Source: Furfurilactobacillus milii
GTDB lineage: Bacteria; Bacillota; Bacilli; Lactobacillales; Lactobacillaceae
DNA length: 64,000 bases
NCBI RefSeq assembly: GCF_009864005.1
Contig: NZ_WEZQ01000017.1
Location: 124,001-188,000, forward strand
Direction: 5' to 3'
Shown: positions 7,168-16,493 of the stretch, in pieces
Layout of the letters: every line of letters begins with the position of its first letter
Numbering within the stretch: position 1 is the first letter of the stretch
Position numbers and translations under genes: made by a program
The notes under the pieces: generated by a model
Told to the model about the DNA's origin: nothing
Databases searched by the model: none
What the model saw: only the letters and a program-made list of their open reading frames with translations

Positions 7168-10100
7168 CTATTTTTCAACATCTTGTAACTTCTGATTATC
7201 ATCAAGCTGTGAGAAGCCTTGTAGATGCATGCGTTGCAATAACAACATCGACAACCATAACAGGACTGCGAAGATCACTGCCATCAGCAGTAACAAGCCA
7301 ACTGCCTGTGTAACCGTGTCATTACCCAAACCGGACGTTAATCCCTGACGTAAGCCAAGAATTGAGTATGTCATCGGCAAGTATGGATGAATGGCATTGT
7401 AGAAGCCGTTTGTTACTTGCATTGGGAATGTACCGCCTGAACCACCAAGTTGCAACATCAGAAGAACCATAGCGATGAAACGACCAGGGTTATCCAGTAA
7501 CATGGATAGGAACATGACTAGGAACATCGACGCTATCGAGAAACTAATTGAAACGGCAAACATCTGACCAGGATGATCAGCTGACAAGCCGAATAACATC
7601 ATCAAACCAGTTTCAGCAACTGCTTGAACCACAGCAACAACTAAACCAATCGTGGTCTTACTGAAGAACCAAGCCGTTGCGCTTTGCCCAGACATCGAAA
7701 CCTTCCGAATTGGGTAGGCAAAGTTGAAAACGATTGCCCCAACATACAAGGCAACTGAAAGCACGTATGGTGCCAATGCGTGACCGTAGTTGGCAACCTT
7801 ACTGTAACTCTTGTGTGTCAACTTAGTTGGTGCACTAAACATGTCAGAAGTCTTAGAAGTTAATGGCATTGCATTAACTTGATCAGCACCTTTACCAAGT
7901 GCGTCTGATAGTTTAACAGAACCAGTAACCAGCTTCTTCGTGCCGTCTTTCAAGGCAGGAGAGTTACTGTTCAGTTGAGAAGTACCATCAGCAAGCTGGT
8001 TAACACCATCTGTTAAGGCTGGAATTTGACTATTCAATTGATCCAAACCACCAGAAAGCTGGTAAGAACCATTTGCTAATTGTTGAACGCCACTGACTAA
8101 TTGAGGTACCTGAGCGTTCAACTGACCGATACCGCCGTTCAATTGACTGTTACCAGCACTAACTTGATCAGCGCCAGAAACCAATGCGGCAGAGTTACCA
8201 GCAATTTGTGATGAACCATTAGCAAGCTGTGCAACATCGTTAGTCAGTGCAGGAACAGAACCATTCAACTGGTTCAATCCACCGGCAAGCTGTTGCGAAC
8301 CGTTAGCCAATTGACTGACACCACCTGTCAACGCAGGAATCTGTCCGTTCAATTGACCTAAACCACCATTAAGCTTTTGTGATCCATCGGCTAGCTGGCT
8401 AATACCACCCGTCAATGCCGGAACCTGACCGTTCAATTGTGTCAAACCATTTGATAGCTGTGACGTACCGGAAACCAAGGCACCAGATTGACTGTTTAAC
8501 TGTGATGCACCTGCAGAAGCTTTTCCAACGCTATCAACGTAAGTTTGAATACCATCTAATTGCTTTGACATGTCGGCCGTTTGTGCGGCCAGGTTTTTCA
8601 ACTTATTAATTGTATCCTGTGAAGTTAACGATCCTGCTGTATTCAACAGCGTATTGGCCTGAGCGAAAGTTGAATTCGCAGTGCTGCTTAACGAAGCAGC
8701 ATCAAAACCACTCAGTTGAGACAAGGCCGGCTTGATTTGAGCTAACGTAGCAGTCATGCCGCCTAAACCATCGCTGACACCTTTTGCCGCGGCCTGAGCC
8801 GTCAACGCAGACTTTTTCCCTGCAGCAATGTCACCTTGAACTGCATTGATTGCAGTCTGTTTATCTGCATCACTTAGATTAGTACCATTAATATCGGCAG
8901 CAATTTTATCAAAAGAACTATTAGCGGCGCCCGCATTGTCCTGAGCAGCTTGCAAACCCTTAGTTGCTGCATCCGTATTGACTCCGTCTAAATTCATGCC
9001 GGCAAGACTCTTCTGTAACTCTGACAGTTTATCTAGAGCACCCATTTGTGACTGCAAATCTTGCATATTCTTTTGCAAGCCAGGTGTTTGGTCGTGAACG
9101 GCCTGCATAGCCGTCAACATTGTTGGCAATTCTGACAACTCTGCAGAAGAATTCTTAATATTATTGAGTCCAGCTGTGATACTACCATTGTTTTGAGAAA
9201 TTTGACTCAATCCAGTATTTAGTTGAGATACCGCATTCGTATATTGCTGAACACCATTATTAACTTGGTTAGCACCGCTTGAAAGCTGGCTAGCACCATT
9301 CGCTAAGTCCGCAGTTTTACCGTTCAACGTCTGCAGACCATTATTTAATGCATTGCTACCACTGGTTAATTGACCGACGCCACCAGCTATTGCAGATGTC
9401 TTACCATTTAGTGTTTGAAGTCCACTATTAAGTGTATTACCACCATTGGCCAATTGACCAACACCGCCAGCAAGAGCGCCTGTTTGACCATTTAATGTTT
9501 GGATACCTGAGTTCAAGGTACCAACTGCTCCAGTGTACGAACGAACCCCTGATGCAACCTGACCCGAACCGGACACAAGCTGATTTGATCCATTAGCTAA
9601 CTGATTAACACCACCAGCCAATTGACCAGTACTGCCGTTCAACGTCTGTAAACCATTGTTCAGTGTCTTACCACCATCAGCCAACTTACCAACACCAGAT
9701 GATAATGGTCCAACACTCATCTTCATGGTCTGGACACCATCGTTCACCTGGCTCACGTAAGCCGTGTAGGTATCGATACCAGTACCAAGTGTCTTTTGAC
9801 CCTTAGATAAGGTCTTAGCACCCTTAGCTGCGGTATTCATCCCCTTCCCAACCTTTTTAACTTGTTGGAAAGTTGCGTCGGCATAAGCCTTGATGATTGT
9901 TTGACGAATCTTTTCGTTTAACCCGGTGGCACCAATTTGACTGATAACTTCACCAATGTAGTTTAACGATCCATTGGTTTCGTATTGGATATCCATCTTT
10001 TTAGGGTTCTTGCTCAGCACGGACGCAGCATTTTTAGATGTGTCCTTTGGGAAAGTAACAATCGTGTAGTACTTTTTGTCCTTTAACCCTTGTTTAGCCT

Positions 10101-10374
10101 TCTTTTCAGAAACAAACCGCCAACCAAGCTGATGATCCTTCTTCAAGGATTTAATTGCTTGATCCCCGACGTTCATCGTCTGGCCTTGATACTTTACCGG
10201 TTGGTCATTGTTAACAACGGCAACAGGCAAATGCTGTGTTTCCCCATATGGGTTCCAAACAGACTTTAAGAAGAAAATACTGTACAAGAATGGAATAATC
10301 ATAATAGCAAGAACGGAAATCAGAATTAACCGATTCTTTCCAATAAATTTCCATTCATTCGCAATCATCTTCAC
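7168..10374 (-). CDS. YhgE/Pip family membrane protein with heptad repeats
   Basis: A giant (about 1068 residues) envelope protein of the YhgE/phage infection protein family, related to ABC-2 type permeases. It has one N-terminal membrane helix (about residues 15-37), then a long extracellular region. This is dominated by two blocks of X-X-X-Leu-X-X-Gly heptads, such as GGVGQLANGGNTLNSGLQTL, separated by an Ala/Ser-rich coiled segment. The C-terminal 250 residues carry five to six membrane helices. The start is set at GTG 10374, because AGAGGTGG lies six bases upstream; ATG 10366-10368 two codons later is the alternative. Family members are phage receptors in lactococci and resemble EsaA of type VII secretion. 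No other secretion genes are nearby. Confidence 0.9.
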   Translation of the reverse strand: MKMIANEWKFIGKNRLILISVLAIMIIPFLYSIFFLKSVWNPYGETQHLPVAVVNNDQPVKYQGQTMNVGDQAIKSLKKDHQLGWRFVSEKKAKQGLKDKKYYTIVTFPKDTSKNAASVLSKNPKKMDIQYETNGSLNYIGEVISQIGATGLNEKIRQTIIKAYADATFQQVKKVGKGMNTAAKGAKTLSKGQKTLGTGIDTYTAYVSQVNDGVQTMKMSVGPLSSGVGKLADGGKTLNNGLQTLNGSTGQLAGGVNQLANGSNQLVSGSGQVASGVRSYTGAVGTLNSGIQTLNGQTGALAGGVGQLANGGNTLNSGLQTLNGKTSAIAGGVGQLTSGSNALNNGLQTLNGKTADLANGASQLSSGANQVNNGVQQYTNAVSQLNTGLSQISQNNGSITAGLNNIKNSSAELSELPTMLTAMQAVHDQTPGLQKNMQDLQSQMGALDKLSELQKSLAGMNLDGVNTDAATKGLQAAQDNAGAANSSFDKIAADINGTNLSDADKQTAINAVQGDIAAGKKSALTAQAAAKGVSDGLGGMTATLAQIKPALSQLSGFDAASLSSTANSTFAQANTLLNTAGSLTSQDTINKLKNLAAQTADMSKQLDGIQTYVDSVGKASAGASQLNSQSGALVSGTSQLSNGLTQLNGQVPALTGGISQLADGSQKLNGGLGQLNGQIPALTGGVSQLANGSQQLAGGLNQLNGSVPALTNDVAQLANGSSQIAGNSAALVSGADQVSAGNSQLNGGIGQLNAQVPQLVSGVQQLANGSYQLSGGLDQLNSQIPALTDGVNQLADGTSQLNSNSPALKDGTKKLVTGSVKLSDALGKGADQVNAMPLTSKTSDMFSAPTKLTHKSYSKVANYGHALAPYVLSVALYVGAIVFNFAYPIRKVSMSGQSATAWFFSKTTIGLVVAVVQAVAETGLMMLFGLSADHPGQMFAVSISFSIASMFLVMFLSMLLDNPGRFIAMVLLMLQLGGSGGTFPMQVTNGFYNAIHPYLPMTYSILGLRQGLTSGLGNDTVTQAVGLLLLMAVIFAVLLWLSMLLLQRMHLQGFSQLDDNQKLQDVEK

Positions 10375-10596
10375 GTGGTGCCACCTCTTTTTCTCTCGTA
10401 ATTCTAAGTTACATACAAACTTTTTTATACGACCATGCCCACAAAAAATAAACATTTCATTGCGGACATTACAAGTCCACAATATACACCGATTGTTAAC
10501 AAACCTCAACCATTTATCAGTGCACTAAAACGTTTTCTTAATTATTCCACCTCGTTGATAACGCTTAACAGTGCAGTTCCACGGCATTCTAAAAGC

Positions 10597-10642
10597 ACAA
10601 AAAAATCCGTTTCGAAACGAATTTTTTCGTTTGAAACGGATT
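10597..10642 (-). terminator. Terminator of the two-component system
   Basis: AATCCGTTTC (10604-10613 as read on the plus strand) pairs with GAAACGGATT (10633-10642). On the minus strand the hairpin is followed by seven T residues. It lies 26 bases beyond the histidine kinase stop codon. Confidence 0.85.
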
Positions 10643-10667
10643 ATCTCTTCTATATAACATCTATTAT

Positions 10668-11807
10668 TTATGGCTGTTGCAATGGCTGATCGTGATGAAT
10701 CGGTAAGTGGATCACAAAACTCGTGAGGTTTTCATCGGACTCAGCAAAAATATAGCCACCATGACGCTCAACGATACTCTGCGCAATGGCCAGGCCTAGT
10801 CCAGTCCCGCCAGTTTCCTTCGAACGTGATTCTTCAACACGGTAGAAACGTTCAAACAGCTGATTTAACGCCGCCGTTGGAATTTCACGACCATCGTTGG
10901 AAACACGCACAATGACTTCACTGCCCTTTAGCTTGGCATTCAGTTCGATAAACGTAGCGTTCTCACCATATTTAAGCGCGTTTGAAATCAGGTTATTGAA
11001 CACCCGTCCCAACTTCTCAGCATCAGCTTCCATCATAATGTTATCAGGAACAGTCGTTGACGTAATTGTTAGTTGTTTCCGACTCGCTTCTAGTTCGTAA
11101 CTGGCAGCTAACTGTTCGAGCATTTGACTGAAGTTGATTTCATTAATGGTCAACTCAGCTTCAGTACCGCGCATTTTCAGGTACTCAAACAGATCTTCCA
11201 CCAACGATTTCATCTGAGTGGCCTTCAAATAGGCAATATGAGAGTATTTGACCAAATCTTCGTCCGTTTGGTACTGATTATTCTCAATCAAGCCCAAGTA
11301 GCCAATAATGGAAGTTAACGGTGTCCGAATATCATGACTGACGTTTGTAATCAATTCATCCTTCGAACGTTCTGCCTGGCGCTCATCATTCATCGACTGC
11401 GTGGCGGAATCAACCAATGAGTTGACCGAATCCACAACTCGTTGCAAACGATGATTCAGTTTGAATGAAATACGATGCTCCAAGTGACCGTCTGAAATGT
11501 AGTGCAATTCGTCGATGATGTGATTCATCTGATAAAGATGGTAGCGTCTGATTAACCGCCAATACAAAACAGCACAGTCGATAAGAATCATGACTGCAAT
11601 AAAAATATTTTGATAGCTCCAAATGTACCGTCCACCAATCACCAGTGACCGTTTGATCATGTACACCCCACCGGCAATTCCCGGATTAGAGTGCAACAGA
11701 TCGTTCAAAATCACAACCAGCGATAGATTTAAAAGGAGCAGCAACACAATGGTTACTACCCCTTCAAAAATTAACGACCACTTTTCGCGTGGAGTTAGTT
11801 TCATCAT
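10668..11807 (-). CDS. Sensor histidine kinase
   Basis: Membrane-bound kinase of 379 residues. It has two N-terminal membrane helices (about residues 12-35 and 55-75) enclosing a short extracytoplasmic loop. Next come a HAMP-like segment, the dimerisation helix with the phosphoacceptor His in NVSHDIRTPLTSIIGYL, and the ATP-binding domain with N box (NLISNALKYG), G1 (VSNDGREI) and G2 (GGTGLGLAIAQS). The short sensor loop resembles the VanS/intramembrane-sensing type that responds to envelope stress. The start codon overlaps the response regulator stop by one base (TAATG), so the two are translationally coupled. Confidence 0.95.
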   Translation of the reverse strand: MMKLTPREKWSLIFEGVVTIVLLLLLNLSLVVILNDLLHSNPGIAGGVYMIKRSLVIGGRYIWSYQNIFIAVMILIDCAVLYWRLIRRYHLYQMNHIIDELHYISDGHLEHRISFKLNHRLQRVVDSVNSLVDSATQSMNDERQAERSKDELITNVSHDIRTPLTSIIGYLGLIENNQYQTDEDLVKYSHIAYLKATQMKSLVEDLFEYLKMRGTEAELTINEINFSQMLEQLAASYELEASRKQLTITSTTVPDNIMMEADAEKLGRVFNNLISNALKYGENATFIELNAKLKGSEVIVRVSNDGREIPTAALNQLFERFYRVEESRSKETGGTGLGLAIAQSIVERHGGYIFAESDENLTSFVIHLPIHHDQPLQQP

Positions 11808-12496
11808 TAGTGTGCCTCAATCTTGTAACCAACGCCCCAAACGGTTTCGATGACTTTCTCACCGTTAGTTGCTTCTTCAATCTTGTCACGTAAATGACTC
11901 ACGTGTACCATAACCGTTTTGGCGGACACAACGGATTCTTGTTGCCAAACACGTTCAAAGATATCATCAGCTGAGAAAACACGGTTTGGATGACTCGCCA
12001 ACAGGTATAAAATACCAAATTCCAAAGCTGTCAATTGAATCGTTTGCCCATCAATCGTTTTGACTTCGTGTGAGTCTTTGTTGATGGTCAATGGTCCAAT
12101 GTCTAAGACGTCAGGTGTGTCACTGGTAACGTGATCTTCAGACCGACGTAACAATGACTTTACTCGGGCCATCACTTCAAGTGGGTTGAACGGCTTAGTA
12201 ACGTAGTCGTCAGCACCAGAGATTAATCCCTGAATCTTGTCCATGTCACCAGTTTTAGCCGATAGAATCAAGATCGGAATTTGTGAGTCCTTACGAACTT
12301 GTTTAACCACTTCAATCCCGTTCATTTCAGGCATCATGATGTCCAAAATCATCAAGCCAATATCAGGATTGGTATTCAGCTTTGTTAAAGCATCCTTACC
12401 GGTATACGCTGAGATCGGTTCGTAACCTTCATTTTTAATGTAAATTTCTAATAACTGTGCGATTTCTTTGTCGTCGTCAACCACTAAAATCTTCAT
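11807..12496 (-). CDS. OmpR family response regulator
   Basis: DNA-binding partner of the adjacent kinase. The receiver domain (residues 1-115) shows the acidic pair DDD, phosphoacceptor Asp in LMILDIMMPEMNG, Thr/Ser in LILSAKT and Lys in YVTKPFNPLEV. The C-terminal winged helix contains TALEFGILYLLASHPNRVFS and ends VIETVWGVGYKI. I chose the second ATG (12496) because GGAGG is only three to four bases from the first one and properly spaced for the second. First gene of a two-gene operon with the histidine kinase. The target regulon is unknown. Confidence 0.95.
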   Translation of the reverse strand: MKILVVDDDKEIAQLLEIYIKNEGYEPISAYTGKDALTKLNTNPDIGLMILDIMMPEMNGIEVVKQVRKDSQIPILILSAKTGDMDKIQGLISGADDYVTKPFNPLEVMARVKSLLRRSEDHVTSDTPDVLDIGPLTINKDSHEVKTIDGQTIQLTALEFGILYLLASHPNRVFSADDIFERVWQQESVVSAKTVMVHVSHLRDKIEEATNGEKVIETVWGVGYKIEAH

Positions 12497-12620
12497 CGAC
12501 ATTTTCCTCCATTATTGGAACACGTGGTGTGCTCAACGCAATCATGTCGATTACGGAGCGAAATACCTGTGGTCTATTCTACTAGACATTGACGGCTGGG
12601 ACAAATTAAGAAAGAGCAAA

Positions 12621-12650
12621 GGAAAAAGCCACCATACTTATGGCAGCTTT
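12621..12650 (-). terminator. Terminator after the DUF1129 gene
   Basis: On the minus strand AAAGCTGCCATA and TATGGTGGCTTT form a stem with a two-base loop, followed by a short T run. It overlaps the region just downstream of the stop codon. Confidence 0.7.
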
Positions 12651-12663
12651 AGAGTTTCCAATG

Positions 12664-13434
12664 TTACTTACGTTGATTCTGTCTGTTCCGCGCATTGTTA
12701 GGGTTAGCAAACATCCCACCAATGATGTTGAAACGGCGACGGAGCCATAAATCAGCACCGAATGCAGCCAAGGCCAACAAGATGTACAACCATGCTGGCA
12801 AGATTGGGTTAACGACTGCTGGTAACAAACTGACACCCATGAAGAGAACCAGAATCAGTACCAATAACCCTGCCATCGCTAACAAAATCCGCCATAATGG
12901 CAAACGTTTGCGCCGGTCAGTTGGGTTTAGCATTGGCGTTAACCATGACCATCCCAGACCAAAGACAATTGACACGATCAGAATGCCGACAATACCCATT
13001 TGACCAGATTGTTGTGCTGGTTGTTTGGAGAAGAAGCCTAAGATTCCGTACATCGCCGTGAAAATGGCCAAGATACTCAGTGCACTATCAGCGGCAGTTG
13101 GCCAGAATCCTGCTGGTTCAGCGCCGTCACCATTCGTGTTCTTGGCAGGCCCATTAATCAGTTCATCGGCGTGGGCCGTTGGTGTACCAAACAGTTGTTT
13201 AGCCGTTTGACCAGTCTTTTGGCCCTCCTTCAACTTATTTAACGTGTCATCCACTTTAACGTTACGCTGTTCGCCAGTGTAATCACGTTGATCTAAGATC
13301 TTGTTTAACTGGTACATGAATTCTTCGTTACGTTTGGTCAACCCTTGATCATTAAATCGAGTTGAGTCAGTACGGATTTGACCATGGTGCTCTTGTTTAA
13401 CGCCCGCGTTACGTTCGCGATTTTCTTCAGTCAC
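12664..13434 (-). CDS. DUF1129 family membrane protein
   Basis: A 256-residue protein of the DUF1129 family, widespread in lactic acid bacteria and usually found next to ychF, as here. The N-terminal half is cytosolic and hydrophilic, including TKRNEEFMYQLNKILDQR and the family motif around TAKQLFGTP. The C-terminal half has four membrane segments and ends in a basic, Asn-rich tail. Translation starts at GTG with AAGGAG upstream. Function is not known. It is the last gene of the rsmG-to-ychF block. Confidence 0.85.
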   Translation of the reverse strand: MTEENRERNAGVKQEHHGQIRTDSTRFNDQGLTKRNEEFMYQLNKILDQRDYTGEQRNVKVDDTLNKLKEGQKTGQTAKQLFGTPTAHADELINGPAKNTNGDGAEPAGFWPTAADSALSILAIFTAMYGILGFFSKQPAQQSGQMGIVGILIVSIVFGLGWSWLTPMLNPTDRRKRLPLWRILLAMAGLLVLILVLFMGVSLLPAVVNPILPAWLYILLALAAFGADLWLRRRFNIIGGMFANPNNARNRQNQRK

Positions 13435-13459
13435 AATAAATCTCCTTATGTGTCAATTT

Positions 13460-14563
13460 CTAAACGTTGAACCGGAATTCAACGATGTCGCCGTCTTGCA
13501 TGACGTAGTCCTTACCTTCAAGCCGTAACTTACCAGCCTCACGGACTTTTTGGACACTGCCGAGACTGTCTAAATCGTTAAAGGACATAACTTCAGCACG
13601 GATAAACCCACGTTCGAAGTCAGAGTGAATAATTCCAGCAGCTTGTGGTGCCTTTGTACCAGCACGATAAGTCCAAGCACGTGTCTCCTTACCACCAGCG
13701 GTAAAGAAGGTTTCCAAACCGAGAAGTTTGTATGAAGCACGAATCAGCTTGTTTAAACCCGGTTCGTCAACACCTTCAGCTTCAAGGAATTCTGGCTTAT
13801 CTTCATCGTCCATTTCGGCAATTTCTTCTTCAGTCTTCGCCGAAACAGCAACCACACCACTACCTTCTGTTGCTGCAAACTTTTCAATCTGCTTAACGTA
13901 CTCAGAAGCTTCCGGGTCAGCCATGTCATCTTCAGCAATGTTGGCCACGTACAGAACTGGTTTGGATGTTAATAAGAACAAGCCGTTGACAATTTTCTGT
14001 TCATCCTTGTCAAAGTCCAACGTCCGCACGGATTTACCGGCTTCCAAAACAGGTTTGATGCGCTTCAGCACACCATATTCAGCAATGGCATCCTTTTCCT
14101 TAGCGTTCGTAGCTGCCTTTTCAACCTTGGCATACCGCTTGTTCACAGCGTCCAAGTCAGCAATAATCAGCTCAGTGTTGATCGTGTCGATATCTTCCAA
14201 TGGTTCAACCGTGCCTGTAACACTGGTGATGTTGTCATCATCAAAGGCCCGGACCACGTGAACAATCGCATTAACCTGGCGAATGTTTTCAAGAAACTTG
14301 TTTCCAAGTCCTTCACCCTTACTGGCACCCTTAACGATCCCAGCAATGTCGGTGAATTCAAACGTTGTTGGCACAACCTTGTCGGCCGGTTCGATTTCTT
14401 GAATCCGGTCAAGCCGTGAATCAGGCACTTCCACCATCCCCACGTTTGGTTCAATCGTTGCGAACGGGTAGTTTGCCATCTCGGCACCCGCCTTGGTAAT
14501 TGCGTTGAAAAGCGTGGACTTACCAACGTTTGGTAGTCCAACAATTCCTGCTGTTAAAGCCAT
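13460..14563 (-). CDS. ychF: Redox-regulated ATPase YchF
   Basis: OBG-family P-loop ATPase of 367 residues that associates with ribosomes and takes part in stress adaptation. G1 is GLPNVGKSTLFNAIT at the N-terminus, G3 is DIAGIVKGASKGEGLGN, and the altered G4 is consistent with the family's preference for ATP. A central coiled coil and a C-terminal TGS domain (AWTYRAGTKAPQAAGIIHSD) follow. Full length, with a good ribosome binding site (GAAGGG). Lies 24 bases downstream of the DUF951 gene within the conserved block. Confidence 0.97.
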   Translation of the reverse strand: MALTAGIVGLPNVGKSTLFNAITKAGAEMANYPFATIEPNVGMVEVPDSRLDRIQEIEPADKVVPTTFEFTDIAGIVKGASKGEGLGNKFLENIRQVNAIVHVVRAFDDDNITSVTGTVEPLEDIDTINTELIIADLDAVNKRYAKVEKAATNAKEKDAIAEYGVLKRIKPVLEAGKSVRTLDFDKDEQKIVNGLFLLTSKPVLYVANIAEDDMADPEASEYVKQIEKFAATEGSGVVAVSAKTEEEIAEMDDEDKPEFLEAEGVDEPGLNKLIRASYKLLGLETFFTAGGKETRAWTYRAGTKAPQAAGIIHSDFERGFIRAEVMSFNDLDSLGSVQKVREAGKLRLEGKDYVMQDGDIVEFRFNV

Positions 14564-14587
14564 GTTAACCCTTCACACTTTCTTTGT

Positions 14588-14779
14588 TTATTCGGCTGCC
14601 GATGCCTTGCGGAGAATCTTCTTGAGTTTCTTTTCAAACTCCCGCCGTGGCATCATAATCATGTGCCCACAACCGAGGCATTTAATCTTAATGTCTGCGC
14701 CTAAACGCAAAATTTCCCATTCATTAGTGCCACACGGATGTGGCTTTTTCATTTCAACAACGTCGCCTTTGTCGTACAT
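14588..14779 (-). CDS. DUF951 family protein
   Basis: A 63-residue protein of the DUF951 family, which in Firmicutes sits between parB and ychF as it does here. It begins YDKGDVVEMKKPHPCGTNEW and contains CLGCGH. The conserved Cys and His residues suggest a small zinc ribbon. GGAGGTT precedes the ATG. Role unknown; a nucleic-acid association is only a guess from the basic C-terminus. Confidence 0.92.
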   Translation of the reverse strand: MYDKGDVVEMKKPHPCGTNEWEILRLGADIKIKCLGCGHMIMMPRREFEKKLKKILRKASAAE

Positions 14780-14809
14780 CGCTTAACCTCCGCTGTTTCG
14801 TGTTAACTG

Positions 14810-15709
14810 TTAATCCAATGAGATGCCTAAAATATCTAAGATCCGGCTAAGATCATCATTTGACATATAGTCAATTTCGATGTGTCCTTGCCCCTCATTG
14901 TTGGCGTTTGAAATCTGGACTTTCGTACCAAACTTCTCTTGTAGCTGATCCTCAGAAGCCCGCACATAGGCAGACTTCTTTACCGGTGTTTTGGCAACCT
15001 TTTGCTTGTCACCATTCATCTCACCAACCACTTTTTCCAACTCGCGCACGGTCATACCGTTCTTAACGACGCGGCGTGCCAGCGCAACCACTTTACGCTT
15101 ATCTTTCAGACCAAGCAATGTTCTTGCTTGACCCATTGATAACTCGTTATCTGCCAGCATTTTCTTAATGACGTCGGGTAATCCGAGCAAACGAATGTAG
15201 TTAGCAATGTAAGGCCGGCTTTTACCTAAACGAGCTGATACCTCAGCTTGCGTCAGGTTGAGCTTACTCATCAACGTTTGGTAGGCCTCAGCTTCTTCAA
15301 GCGGGGTCAAATCCTCGCGTTGTAAGTTTTCCAACACGGCAACTTCCATCATTTCCTGTTCGTTCATAGTCCGAACGATGGCAGGGATACTACTCTTACC
15401 CGCTAATTTGGACGCCCGAAAACGACGTTCACCGGCAATGATTTCGTAACGATTTAATTTTTCATCAGGTTGTCGAACAATGATTGGTTGAAAGACTCCT
15501 GATTTTTCAATTGAGCTTGCGAGTTCTTTTAGCGCCTTACGGTCAAACGTGCGCCGTGGTTGATACGGATTAGGTCGAATGTCTGAAAGTGCAACATCCT
15601 CGACTTGTTCGGCAGTCACATCATTGAGACTGTCCGCCAACCCGTTTTCCTCGAACAACGCGTTAATTCCCTTGCCGAGGCCTTTTCCAGTCGTTTTCTT
15701 ACTTGCCAT
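14810..15709 (-). CDS. parB: Chromosome partitioning protein ParB
   Basis: CTP-dependent DNA clamp that binds parS sites near the origin and loads SMC. This 299-residue protein shows the N-terminal ParA-interaction segment (GKGLGKGINALF), box I (IRPNPYQPRR), the CTP-binding GERRFRASKLAG and ENLQREDLTPLEEAEAY, and the helix-turn-helix TQAEVSARLGKSRPYIANYIRLL. It overlaps parA by 11 bases. A second ParB-like protein (Noc) is encoded just upstream, as in Bacillus. Confidence 0.96.
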   Translation of the reverse strand: MASKKTTGKGLGKGINALFEENGLADSLNDVTAEQVEDVALSDIRPNPYQPRRTFDRKALKELASSIEKSGVFQPIIVRQPDEKLNRYEIIAGERRFRASKLAGKSSIPAIVRTMNEQEMMEVAVLENLQREDLTPLEEAEAYQTLMSKLNLTQAEVSARLGKSRPYIANYIRLLGLPDVIKKMLADNELSMGQARTLLGLKDKRKVVALARRVVKNGMTVRELEKVVGEMNGDKQKVAKTPVKKSAYVRASEDQLQEKFGTKVQISNANNEGQGHIEIDYMSNDDLSRILDILGISLD

Positions 15710-16466
15710 GCGCTTCGAGGACCTCCTCTGCTAATTGTGAATAAACTTCGGCGCCTCGTGACTTCGGATCGTAATCAATGATGGCGAGTCCGTGACTAGG
15801 CGCTTCTGACAAACGAACGTTACGCGGAATAATTGTCTTATAGACGCGATCACCAAAGTATTTTTGAACTTCAGCGTTAACCTGAGCACCTAAATTAGTC
15901 CGGGCATCAAACATGGTTAGTAATACCCCTTCGATGCGCAAACTGCGGTTAAAGTGTTTCTGAACCAGTTTAATTGTGTTTAATAGCTGACTAAGCCCTT
16001 CCAAAGCGTAATACTCACTTTGAACGGGAATCAAAATGGAGTCGCTGGCCGTAAAGGCGTTAATTGTAAGCAGTCCAAGTGACGGTGGGCAGTCGATTAA
16101 GATAAAGTCATAGTCGTCATGCACCTCTTGAAGGGCATCCTTAAGCCGTGTTTCACGAGCCATCAAGTTGGTCAGTTCAATTTCAGCACCGGACAACTGA
16201 ATCGTTGCGGGTACAATATCCATGCCTGGATGATTAGTCGGTAAAATCACTTCCGAAATTGGGGTTTCGTTAACCAACACGTCATAAATATCCTTTTGAA
16301 TGTTAGCTTTTTGAATCCCAATCCCACTCGTTGCATTACCCTGAGCATCTGTGTCGACTAATAGAATCTTTTGACCCTGATTAGCCAGGCACGCACCAAG
16401 GTTGACGCTAGTTGTTGTTTTACCAACGCCACCCTTTTGATTTGCGAGCGCAATTACATATCCCAT
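15699..16466 (-). CDS. parA: Chromosome partitioning ATPase ParA/Soj
   Basis: Deviant Walker ATPase that drives origin segregation with ParB. The deviant Walker A box is ANQKGGVGKTTTSVNL at the very N-terminus, Walker A' is LLVDTDAQGNAT and Walker B is FILIDCPPSLG. The protein has about 255 residues, the standard length for Soj. ATG 16466 is preceded by GGAG at about ten bases; a TTG one codon earlier is the alternative. Cotranscribed with parB and probably with noc. Confidence 0.96.
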   Translation of the reverse strand: MGYVIALANQKGGVGKTTTSVNLGACLANQGQKILLVDTDAQGNATSGIGIQKANIQKDIYDVLVNETPISEVILPTNHPGMDIVPATIQLSGAEIELTNLMARETRLKDALQEVHDDYDFILIDCPPSLGLLTINAFTASDSILIPVQSEYYALEGLSQLLNTIKLVQKHFNRSLRIEGVLLTMFDARTNLGAQVNAEVQKYFGDRVYKTIIPRNVRLSEAPSHGLAIIDYDPKSRGAEVYSQLAEEVLEAHGK

Positions 16467-16493
16467 CAACGTTAACTCCTCATATCCCTTTGC